The notes under the pieces were generated by a model, which did not search any database, was not told the origin of the DNA, and saw only the letters and a program-made list of their open reading frames with translations. From Deltaproteobacteria bacterium (lineage in GTDB: Bacteria > Myxococcota > JADLHZ01): 64,000 bases of DNA. The stretch lies in the NCBI GenBank assembly GCA_020848545.1, contig JADLHZ010000044.1:248001-312000 (forward strand). Direction: 5' to 3'. This document shows positions 50,443 through 58,596 of this stretch, in pieces; positions within the stretch are counted from its first letter, which is position 1, and the number at the start of each line of letters is the position of its first letter. The position numbers and the translations under genes are program-made.

Positions 50443-52423
50443 ACAGATACCCCACCGTCAGACCAAAGCCGCCGACGTTTCCGCGAACGTCGCCGGTTCC
50501 GTAAATGAGCTGCCACGACACCTCGGCCCGAAGCCTTCCTGGTCCCACTTGCGCCGCGACGCCGGCCCCGACGCCGACGATCGGCGCCACGAAGTAGCCG
50601 CGCTGTCGCAGCGTGCCGCTCGTACTGCTCAGTGAAATGGTACTCCATGAGGGCTGAACCCCGCCATTCGCAGCGAATTGGAGTGCCCAACGCTGCGAAA
50701 CTGGCAGGTTGAAGCGTGCACCGAACGCGATCGGCATGCCGGTGAGGGTGACGGTCGTTCGTCCACTGGGGCCGCCTGCCGCGAACCCAGTCTGTACGGG
50801 GATGTAGTAGCGGCCTCCCACCATCACTGTGAGCTCGACCGGCCACTGCGCCGGGCGGATCGCCAGCTCGAGCGTGCCGCCGACGTTGGTCGTGCGCGCA
50901 AAGTTGATGCCGCCGAAGACTTCGGCGCCGAGCGCGATGCCCCAGGACTTGCGCGCAGGCAGCACGGTGATCGGCGTCGACACCGTGAGCTTGCCGTCGG
51001 CGGTGCGCAGCGCAAGCGTGCCTGGGCCGGCGTTCGCCTCCGCCGCGACGGCGTGCGCGACCTCGTAGCGTCCCTTGCCGATCGAGCGGATCTCGCTCTG
51101 GCCGGGCGGATCGATCACCGTCAGCGCGACGTCCGGGACGGGATTGTTGAAGCGATCGAAGAGCATGAGCTCGCCTTTGATCGCGCTCGCGCCGGCGCGG
51201 GCGACGCCGAGGCCCACAGTGAGCTGGCCGCGCGCGGGTGGAGCGGGGCCGACGCGCAGCGCGATGGAACGGCGCAGCGGTGGCAGCGACGCGATGATCG
51301 TGATCGCCGTCTTCGCCTTCGAGTCGGCCGGCACGCGCAGTTGGGTGAGCGTGCCTTGCTGAATGAGCTGGCCGATCTCGGGCGCGATCGCAGGGCGCGC
51401 CGTGACGACGACGTTGCCCTTTTGATCGAGCGCGCGGGCGGTGATCGTGACGAGCGCGTCGTCGCCGGCCGCGATCTCCGGTGGATCGAGGGTGAGATCG
51501 AGCTTCGCCGGTGGGCCGGCCGCGAGCGCGACCTTCACGCCGTCGAGCATCGCCGGCTCTTCACGCAAGGACACGCGAATGTCGGCGGTGTCGTCGTCGA
51601 GCACGTCGGGCGCGCGGTAGCTCATGGCGTAGAGGCCGGCGGCGGTCGTGCTCGGCGCCGACAGCGTGCCGCGGTTGACCAGCGTGACCAGGTTCGCGCT
51701 CGGATCCGGCGCGCCCGAGGGCAACGCAACGAAGGCTTCGACCGCGAGCGGTGCGGGATCGCTCCAGCTCGCACCCGGCAAGCCGAGCAGCGCGACCCGC
51801 AAGCGCGAAAACGGCGGCGGCTCGAGCGGCAAGCTGACTTGCTTCTTGTTGCCCGCGAGATCGAGCGAGCGCACGATCGCCGCGGCCACGCCGGGCGGGA
51901 CGACGACGGGAACCTTCACGCGGCCGCGCTTGTCCGCCTTCAACGGCCCGTAGGTCTTGTCGCCGACGTCGACCTCGACCTGCGCGCGCGGCTTCGTTTC
52001 GAGCGAGAGCGTCTCCTTGGCGAGCAGCGGCAAGGCGAGCCACGCGTGGCGCATCGGCGCATTCGGGTCTTGCGCGAGGAAGATCGCGAGCTGCGGGTAG
52101 CGCTTCGCCGGTGGTTTGTAGGTCGCCGTGTACTTGCCCGGCGCGACGAGGCGCGGCTCGCTCACTTCGCCGACGTTGACCGTGAGGCGCGGCGGGCCAG
52201 CCGGCGGCAGCGCGACTCCGCGGGTGATCGCAGCGCCTGTGCTCGCGGCACCGAGAGCGGCGATCGTGATCTCGACGCTGGCGCCGTCGCCGAGCAAGAG
52301 CGTCGGCGCGGAAGCCTCGAGCGAGAGCGGCGGGCCGGCGATGACCGCTGGCGTGGGCGGCGGGCCGGTTTGAATCGCCGGCGCCGCGACGAACGCGTGC
52401 AGCAGCGCCACGATCAGCGCCAC
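50429..52423 (-). CDS. Ig-like repeat protein with C-terminal outer-membrane barrel
   Basis: The 664-residue protein has a short hydrophobic N-terminus (MALIVALLHAFVAAPA) as signal peptide and three to four Ig-like beta-sandwich domains (about 30-470). Segments such as ITARALDQKGNVVVTARP and LMLFDRFNNPVPDVALTV are typical of bacterial Ig-like (invasin-type) folds. The final 180 residues form an outer-membrane barrel (WGIALGAEVFGGINFA, LTVMVGGRYYIPV, VGGFGLTVGYLYDLR). This places Ig domains on one side of the outer membrane. The start lies within the 3' end of the FecR gene (10-bp overlap). Confidence 0.8.
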   Translation of the reverse strand: MALIVALLHAFVAAPAIQTGPPPTPAVIAGPPLSLEASAPTLLLGDGASVEITIAALGAASTGAAITRGVALPPAGPPRLTVNVGEVSEPRLVAPGKYTATYKPPAKRYPQLAIFLAQDPNAPMRHAWLALPLLAKETLSLETKPRAQVEVDVGDKTYGPLKADKRGRVKVPVVVPPGVAAAIVRSLDLAGNKKQVSLPLEPPPFSRLRVALLGLPGASWSDPAPLAVEAFVALPSGAPDPSANLVTLVNRGTLSAPSTTAAGLYAMSYRAPDVLDDDTADIRVSLREEPAMLDGVKVALAAGPPAKLDLTLDPPEIAAGDDALVTITARALDQKGNVVVTARPAIAPEIGQLIQQGTLTQLRVPADSKAKTAITIIASLPPLRRSIALRVGPAPPARGQLTVGLGVARAGASAIKGELMLFDRFNNPVPDVALTVIDPPGQSEIRSIGKGRYEVAHAVAAEANAGPGTLALRTADGKLTVSTPITVLPARKSWGIALGAEVFGGINFARTTNVGGTLELAIRPAQWPVELTVMVGGRYYIPVQTGFAAGGPSGRTTVTLTGMPIAFGARFNLPVSQRWALQFAANGGVQPSWSTISLSSTSGTLRQRGYFVAPIVGVGAGVAAQVGPGRLRAEVSWQLIYGTGDVRGNVGGFGLTVGYLYDLR

Positions 52424-53331
52424 AGCTTCTCCTTCAGCTTGACGTTCGGCGCTTTGGCGTCGTGGGTGAACGCCGAGGCCACGCGCTTCTTCCTGCCGAG
52501 CACATCGGTGGCGACGACGGCCAGCTCTTGGCGGCCGGGCCGAAGCTCCACTTGCGCGGTAAAGACGCCGTTGTCATCGGCCTCGATCGGCCGGCCTTGG
52601 ATCGTCAGGCGGCTGCCGATCTCGACCTTGCCTTTGATCGCCACCAGCGTGCGGTTCGTGATCTTCGCGCCAGGCCATTCGACGGCGAGGAGGACGTTCT
52701 TCAACGCGCGCGCCTTGTCTGGCGTGCCGGTCGACTTCAAGTGGCTCACCTGGCCGGCGCCGAGGTTCACCGTCTTGCCTTTGGCGGCGATGCTGACGGC
52801 GCCGCTGATGTTGGCGACGGCGACGACGCCGCGGCCGTTCGAGATCATCGAGAAGTGACCGCCCTCGGTGCGGACGACGGCGTCGCTGCCAGCGGCTTCG
52901 ACCTCGACTTGGCCCTTGCCTTCGGTGACCTGCGACTCGAGGCGGCCGGTCAAGCGACCGCGGATGACGCTGTCCGAGAGCTTTTTCACCGCGAACTCCG
53001 AGCGCTCGTGGATGCGCAGCTTCACTTCGTTGACGGCGATGTCGACCTCGCCGTCGTCGGAGGTGCGGATGGCGTCGGTGACGTCGAGGCGGTCGCCGAC
53101 GTTGACGGCGCTCCATTCGCTCTTCCTGTCGCCGACGGTGCGCTGCACTTCCACCTTGCCGCGTTGGGAGACGATCGTCGCGAGTGCGACGGGTGCAGAC
53201 GCCGGCGTGCTGGCAGGTGCGCTGGCCGGCGCGCTCGCGGGCGCAACGTCGGCCAGCGGCTCGTCGTCGCAGCCGCTGCACCCTTCCGCCAATACGCCCA
53301 AAACGAGCGCCCCCAGGATCCGAACCCGCAC
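52414..53331 (-). CDS. FecR-domain lipoprotein
   Basis: The 305-residue protein starts at GTG 53331. A lipobox (LGVLAEGC) is followed by a Cys-rich start and an Ala-Pro/Ala-Ser repeat linker (about 30-48). A FecR-like beta-helical domain spans about 50-210 (KVEVQRTVGDRKSEWSAVNV, DAIRTSDDGEVDIAV). A C-terminal Ig-like domain (about 215-305) ends KLKEKLWR. It is a paralogue of the FecR protein at 60431-61366, sharing the layout and a similar C-terminal domain. FecR domains often sense or regulate at the envelope, but here no TonB receptor is nearby. It leads a three-gene minus-strand operon, divergent from the cyclase gene by 79 bp. Confidence 0.82.
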   Translation of the reverse strand: MRVRILGALVLGVLAEGCSGCDDEPLADVAPASAPASAPASTPASAPVALATIVSQRGKVEVQRTVGDRKSEWSAVNVGDRLDVTDAIRTSDDGEVDIAVNEVKLRIHERSEFAVKKLSDSVIRGRLTGRLESQVTEGKGQVEVEAAGSDAVVRTEGGHFSMISNGRGVVAVANISGAVSIAAKGKTVNLGAGQVSHLKSTGTPDKARALKNVLLAVEWPGAKITNRTLVAIKGKVEIGSRLTIQGRPIEADDNGVFTAQVELRPGRQELAVVATDVLGRKKRVASAFTHDAKAPNVKLKEKLWR

Positions 53332-53410
53332 CGATCAATCGTAGGGTCCGCGCGATCTTCCGTCCATTATTCGGTCGCTGAGCGCTTCATGGCGGCGCCG
53401 CATTTTTGCC

Positions 53411-55123
53411 GTGGCGGCAGAGGTCGGAGACAATGCCCGCGTGCGGCTCGCGGCGAAGCTCTCATTGCTCCTCGGCGCAGCGAGCGCGGTCCCGCTCCTC
53501 GTCGCCACGGCGATCACGCTGCCGAAGAATCAGGCCGCGCTGACGGGGCAGTTGGCGGAGCTGTACCAGAAGAGCGCTGCGGCCTTGGCCGGCGAGACGA
53601 ACCAAGCGCTCGCCGACAAGATCGAGGCGCTCTCCCTCGCCAGCCACGCGTTGCCGTTTCACACCTTGAGCCCAGAGGAGCGCGAGCAGGCGCTCCTGCT
53701 CGTCTATCGGCAGACCAAGGGCGCGAGCATCGCCGGTCTCTTCGACGCGAGCGGCGACGCGGTGGCCGCGCCGGTGTATTTCTCGACGACGCCCGACGGC
53801 GATCGCGATGGACACGAGACGGTGAACGACGTCGATCTCGCAGCGTACGCAGGCGCGGTGCCGTTGAAGGCGGCGATCGACGCCGGCATCGCCGTGGGCC
53901 CGGTGTACGTCGGCGCCGATTCGACGGGTCAGCCGATCCCTCGGGTCGCAGTAGCGCTCGCGGTCGCAGGAGCGAAGCGCGGCGAGAAGTGGGTGCTCGC
54001 GGTCGAGATCTCGCTGCGCACGATCGCCGACCGTTTCTCTGCGTTTCGGCTCGGCAAGCACGGCCAAGCCTTCCTCGTCGATGGCGGCGGTCGCATCGTC
54101 GCGGCGAAGAATCCTGCGCTCATCCTCGCACGCACCGAGCACGCGAGCGTCGCCGGGAAGCGGGCGAGAGGGGCCACGGCAGACGTACCGCTCGTTGGGT
54201 GGACGGTGAAGGTGGAGCAGCCGGACGCTGAGGCGCTCTTGCCGATCCGCCGGCAAATGCAGACGGCGGGCCTGGCGCTCGCGGTGAGCTTGCTCGTCGC
54301 CTTCGTCGCGGGCTTGACCACGGTGCGCGCAGTGACGAAGCCCGTCGCGCGCCTGCGTGAAGCGGCCGCCGCGGTCGCCGCTGGCAAGCTGTCGGCCGAG
54401 GTCGCGATCAAAGGGAAGGATGAGCTCGCCGAGCTCGGCGTGTCGTTCAACACGATGACCCGCGGCCTGCGCGAGCGCGAGCGCCTGCGGGCCACGTTCT
54501 CGCGCTACGTCTCGGACGAGATCGCGCAGCGTGTGCTCGCGGAGAGCAGCGACGGCGATCTCAAGGGCGAGCTCGTCGAGGTGACCGTGCTGTTCATGGA
54601 TCTGCGCGGCTTCACGACGCTCAGCGAGCGCTGCACGCCGCGCCAAGTCGTCGACATCTTGAACGCGTACTTCGACGTCGTGGTGCGCGTGGTCGCGAAG
54701 TATCAGGGGGTCATCAACAAGTTCATGGGCGACGCCGTCATGGCGTTCTTCGGTGTGCCGAAGGCGATCCCGGATCCGGAACGGCGGGCGTTGCAGGCGG
54801 CGCTCGAGATCAGGAAAGAGCTCTTCGCGTTGAACCAGCGTCGCGCCGAGGCCGGCGAGCTGACCGCGGAGTTCGGCATCGGCATCAACACGGGGCAAGC
54901 GATCGCCGGCAACGTGGGCGGTCAGGAGCGTCTCGAGTACACGGTGATCGGCGACGCGGTGAACGTCGCTTCGCGCTTACAGACGCAGGCGGCCGGCAAC
55001 GAAGTGGTCGCGAGCGGCTCGACGGTCGCGCGCGTCCAGGGCGCGTTTCAGCTCGAGTCGCGCGGCGACGTGAAGGTCAAAGGACGCGAGCAGGCCGTCG
55101 CGATGTATTTGATCGTCGGTTAG
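53411..55123 (+). CDS. Membrane adenylate cyclase (class III) with Cache-like sensor and HAMP
   Basis: The 570-residue protein starts at GTG 53411 (GTG 53441 also possible). Transmembrane segment 1 (about 15-36) and 2 (about 286-308) bracket a periplasmic Cache-like sensor. HAMP follows (about 308-362), then the class III cyclase domain (about 385-560). Metal Asp397 (FMDLRGFTTLSE) and Asp441 (NKFMGDAVMAFFG) are present. Lys437 and Asp515/Thr511 (YTVIGDAVNVASR) specify ATP, and Asn518 and Arg522 are the transition-state residues. It should make cAMP in response to a periplasmic ligand. It leads the signalling operon; a palindrome that may be a TetR-type operator lies after its stop. Confidence 0.93.
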   Translation: MAAEVGDNARVRLAAKLSLLLGAASAVPLLVATAITLPKNQAALTGQLAELYQKSAAALAGETNQALADKIEALSLASHALPFHTLSPEEREQALLLVYRQTKGASIAGLFDASGDAVAAPVYFSTTPDGDRDGHETVNDVDLAAYAGAVPLKAAIDAGIAVGPVYVGADSTGQPIPRVAVALAVAGAKRGEKWVLAVEISLRTIADRFSAFRLGKHGQAFLVDGGGRIVAAKNPALILARTEHASVAGKRARGATADVPLVGWTVKVEQPDAEALLPIRRQMQTAGLALAVSLLVAFVAGLTTVRAVTKPVARLREAAAAVAAGKLSAEVAIKGKDELAELGVSFNTMTRGLRERERLRATFSRYVSDEIAQRVLAESSDGDLKGELVEVTVLFMDLRGFTTLSERCTPRQVVDILNAYFDVVVRVVAKYQGVINKFMGDAVMAFFGVPKAIPDPERRALQAALEIRKELFALNQRRAEAGELTAEFGIGINTGQAIAGNVGGQERLEYTVIGDAVNVASRLQTQAAGNEVVASGSTVARVQGAFQLESRGDVKVKGREQAVAMYLIVG

Positions 55124-55135
55124 CGCCTGTGAGAA

Positions 55136-55151
55136 TTTACCGTTCGGTAAA
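55136..55151. promoter_or_regulatory. Palindrome TTTACCGTTCGGTAAA, possible TetR-type operator
   Basis: Seven-base perfect arms TTTACCG/CGGTAAA are separated by TT. The two-base centre is too short for a hairpin, so a protein-binding site is likelier. The ACCG-NN-CGGT core is common in TetR-family operators. It lies 13 bp after the cyclase stop and 73 bp before the hybrid kinase start. No TetR gene is in the window. Confidence 0.45.
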
Positions 55152-55223
55152 CCCACGCTGCCCGAAGAAATTGTGGCCGCCTCTTCGGCTCTGCTGCATA
55201 ACGATGCTGTAGGAAGTGACAGC

Positions 55224-58200
55224 ATGGGCACCGACGAAGGCACTCAGGTGAGACCCACCATCGTGATCGTCGACGACGATCCGGACATTGTTTCACTCCT
55301 CTCGAAGACGCTCGGCAACCACTATCGCGTGCTCCCGGCGACCTCTGGCGTCGAAGCGCTCGGGCTCATCGGCTCGCACGAAGTCGCGGCGATCGTGACC
55401 GATCAAAAGATGCCGGGGATGACCGGCGTTCAGCTCGCGCGCGCGGTGCACCGCGAGGATCCTTCGCTCGGCGTCGTGTTGCTGACCGCCTACACGGATC
55501 CTGCAGACGTCATCGCCGCGATCAACGAAGGCGAAGTGTTCCGCTTCGTCACGAAGCCGTGGAACGTCAGCGACCTCATGCTCGCGCTGCGCGGCGCCAT
55601 CGAGCGCACGGAGCTCCAGCGCGAGAACCGGCGCCTGGTGAACGCCCTGAACCGTCAGATCAGCGCGATCACCTTGGTGAGCGGGGTCGGCCGCGACGTC
55701 GGCGTCACCGGCACGTCCTTCGACGTCTTCGCCCACTTGCTCAAGCGCCTACCCGGCGTCATCGACTTCGAGCTCGGCGCGGCGCTGCTCGAAGACGCGC
55801 CGGCCGACTCCGCGCAGAAGCCGCGACGCTTCTTGCACATCGAGTGCGCGCTCGGCGCCGACGAACGATCGTTGGTCCGCGCCCGTGATCGCACGCTCGA
55901 GCTCTTCGCCGAAGCGACGGCGCGCGGCACGCTCGACGAAGCCGAGCTCGTGGTGCGCGTCTCGGGATCGCAAGGACCGCAGCCCTCGGGCCTGTCGGAC
56001 GCCGCCAAGGTCCACGAAGTCTACGTGCCGGTCAGCGCCCACGGGGGCCAGATGGGCTTGCTCGTGCTCTATCGCGCGCAGGGCAAGCCGTACGGCAAAG
56101 ACGACGCGCGCCTGCTCGACGTGCTCGCGAGCGAGACCAGCGTGCTCCTCCAGCACCAGCAAGAAGTCGTCGAAGAGGAGCGCCGCCATTTCAACACGCT
56201 GATGTCGTCACTGGCTGACGGCGTCGTCGTCGCGCGCCTCGACGGATCGATCACCACGATGAACGCCGCCGCCCGTGGCATGCTCGGGCTCTTTCCGGAT
56301 CAGCCGATCGACGCGCAGGCGGTTTGGCCGCTCCTCGGCACGACTCCGCGCGAGGCGCTCGAGTCGTTCGAGACGCGCGGGCCGGCGCCGGTGAGCTTCC
56401 AAGCCGAGGTGCTCGGCCGGCCGATCGCGTCGGTGGCGTCGCCGGTGTTCGACACGAAGCGGCGCCTGCACCAAGTCGTCTACACCTTGCGCGACACCTC
56501 CGAAGAGCGCGACGTCGAGCGCGCGAAGGACGAGCTCATCGCCACGATGTCCCACGAGCTGCGCACGCCCCTCTCGGCGATGCGCGCCTCGCTCGACTTC
56601 GCGATCGATCTGCACGGCAACGATCTGCCGCCAGACGCCCGGCGCTACATTACGACCGCGCGGGACTCGAGCGAGCGGCTGCGCGCGCTGCTCGACGACG
56701 TGCTCGATCTCGCCAAGCAGAAGGCCGGAGAGCTGGCGGTGCGCCGCGCGACGATCGATGTCGCGCCGATCCTCGATCGGGTCGCCGAGGCGCTCCGCGC
56801 GCAAGCCGAGAAGAACGGCGTCAAGATCGTGCTCGAGCAACAGACGCGCGGGCTCGGAGCGCATGGCGATGAAGTGCGTATCGGCCAAGTGGTGACGAAC
56901 TTGGTGTCGAACGCGATCAAATTCGCCAAGGTCGGAACGAACATCCGCGTCTCGGCGAACCTCGTCTCGACGACGCCGAGCTTCCTGATGGTCAGCGTGT
57001 GGAACGACGGCCCGGTCATCCCAAAGCACGAGCACGCGCGGATCTTCCGCCGCTTCGAGCAGGGATCGACCGCGGCGCTCACCAAGCACCGTGGCTCCGG
57101 GCTCGGGCTGTCGATCTCGGCGTCGCTCATCGAGGCGCACGATGGCGTGATGTGGCTCCACAGCAAAGAGGGCGAGGGCACGACGTTCAGCTTCGCGATA
57201 CCGTGCGAGCGGTTGACGCCGAACGTGCGCCCGGTGTGGCGTGAGTCGGTCCCCGCGGTCGCCGGGATGCGCGTCTTGGTGATCGACGACGATCCGTCGC
57301 TGCGCGAGTTCTTACGCGGATGCTTGGCCAAGCACGACGTCGAGGTCGAGCTCGCGAGCGACGGCGACGGCGCGCTCTCGCTGGCGCGGCGCATTCCCTT
57401 CGACGTCATCCTGACCGACGTGCGCATGGGCGACGTCGACGGCTTGGTCCTCACCGAGACGCTGCGCCACGATCCGGTGACACGGCACGTGCCGGTCATC
57501 GTGTTCAGCGTCATGGAGCAAGCAGACGCGGCGCGGCGCGCGGGCGCGGCCGTGTTCTTGCCGAAGCCGCTCGAGCTCTCGGTGCTCGTCGACAAGCTGC
57601 AGAAGCTGAAGGAAGAGCGCAGCCGCGGCCAAGCGCCGGTCGTGCTCATTGCCGACAGCGATCCCGCGGCGCGCAGGGTGATGGCGCAGGTGCTCGCGAA
57701 CCTCGGCTCGCGCATCGTCGAGGCGAACGATTTTGGCGCCGTCGTCAACACGCTGGAGACGCAGAAGGTCGACGTGCTCTTGCTCTCCACCGTGCTGCCG
57801 GACGGTGACGCGATCACCGCCTTCGAGGCCTACAAGCACGGCCATCACACCGCCGACGTCATCACGCTCTTCCTCTCGGACAGCAGCGACACGGCGCTCA
57901 AGGTCCGCGCGTTTCGCGCTGGCGGCGACGAGTTCCTGCAAAAACCGATCGACGCTCTCGAGCTCGGCGCCCGCGTGGACAGTGCGCTTCGCCGCCGTGA
58001 TCGCGAGGTGGCCTCGAGCCCGACGACGCGCCTGCCGGGCAGCGCCGCCATCGAGCGCGAGGTGCAGGCGCGCATCCAAGCGAACGAGCGCTTCGTGCTC
58101 TGCTACTTCGACATCGATCACTTGAAGGCGTTCAACGACGTCTACGGCTACGCCAAGACCGACGGCGTCATCCAACAGACCGGCGACATCCTGCGCGAGT

Positions 58201-58586
58201 CTGCGTTGCGCGCCGGCGGCCCGAAGGACTTCGTCGGCCACATCGCTGGCGACGACTTCGTGTGCATCTTCAGCGAAGAGAACGCCGAGAAGATCTGCGA
58301 GCAGGTGATGGACGCGTTCGATCGCATCATCCCGCTCTACTACGACTCGGTCGATCGCAAGCGCGGCTACATCGAGGCAGAAGATCGCTACGGCGCGCAG
58401 CGGCGCTTTCCGATCATGAGCATCTCGGTTGCCGCGATCGCCGGCGCGCCCGGCACGACCTACGCCTCGCTCGCCACGAACGCCGCGGACATCAAGCGCC
58501 GCGCGAAGGCGATCGAGGGATCGGCGTTCGTGCTGAGCAAAGACGGCAAGCTCCAAGAGCGACAGGCCCGCCACAAGGCGCCATAA
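55224..58586 (+). CDS. Hybrid histidine kinase with three receiver domains and degenerate GGDEF
   Basis: The 1120-residue cytoplasmic protein is taken from ATG 55224 (AGGAAGTG upstream) rather than GTG 55173. The order is: receiver 1 (about 8-125, phospho-Asp60 in VTDQKMPG); a GAF-like domain (about 150-300); a PAS-like domain (about 315-430); HisKA with His444 (ATMSHELRTP) and the HATPase domain (to about 675); receiver 2 (about 690-800, Asp732 in ILTDVRMGD); receiver 3 (about 810-925), in which Ser855 replaces the phospho-Asp (LLLSTVLPDGD); and a GGDEF-like domain (about 930-1110) with AGDDF at 1008-1012. The Ser855 receiver cannot be phosphorylated as usual, and the AGDDF site is probably inactive as a diguanylate cyclase. 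The next kinase starts 10 bp downstream. Confidence 0.93.
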   Translation: MGTDEGTQVRPTIVIVDDDPDIVSLLSKTLGNHYRVLPATSGVEALGLIGSHEVAAIVTDQKMPGMTGVQLARAVHREDPSLGVVLLTAYTDPADVIAAINEGEVFRFVTKPWNVSDLMLALRGAIERTELQRENRRLVNALNRQISAITLVSGVGRDVGVTGTSFDVFAHLLKRLPGVIDFELGAALLEDAPADSAQKPRRFLHIECALGADERSLVRARDRTLELFAEATARGTLDEAELVVRVSGSQGPQPSGLSDAAKVHEVYVPVSAHGGQMGLLVLYRAQGKPYGKDDARLLDVLASETSVLLQHQQEVVEEERRHFNTLMSSLADGVVVARLDGSITTMNAAARGMLGLFPDQPIDAQAVWPLLGTTPREALESFETRGPAPVSFQAEVLGRPIASVASPVFDTKRRLHQVVYTLRDTSEERDVERAKDELIATMSHELRTPLSAMRASLDFAIDLHGNDLPPDARRYITTARDSSERLRALLDDVLDLAKQKAGELAVRRATIDVAPILDRVAEALRAQAEKNGVKIVLEQQTRGLGAHGDEVRIGQVVTNLVSNAIKFAKVGTNIRVSANLVSTTPSFLMVSVWNDGPVIPKHEHARIFRRFEQGSTAALTKHRGSGLGLSISASLIEAHDGVMWLHSKEGEGTTFSFAIPCERLTPNVRPVWRESVPAVAGMRVLVIDDDPSLREFLRGCLAKHDVEVELASDGDGALSLARRIPFDVILTDVRMGDVDGLVLTETLRHDPVTRHVPVIVFSVMEQADAARRAGAAVFLPKPLELSVLVDKLQKLKEERSRGQAPVVLIADSDPAARRVMAQVLANLGSRIVEANDFGAVVNTLETQKVDVLLLSTVLPDGDAITAFEAYKHGHHTADVITLFLSDSSDTALKVRAFRAGGDEFLQKPIDALELGARVDSALRRRDREVASSPTTRLPGSAAIEREVQARIQANERFVLCYFDIDHLKAFNDVYGYAKTDGVIQQTGDILRESALRAGGPKDFVGHIAGDDFVCIFSEENAEKICEQVMDAFDRIIPLYYDSVDRKRGYIEAEDRYGAQRRFPIMSISVAAIAGAPGTTYASLATNAADIKRRAKAIEGSAFVLSKDGKLQERQARHKAP

Positions 58587-58596
58587 AAGGGGCGCC

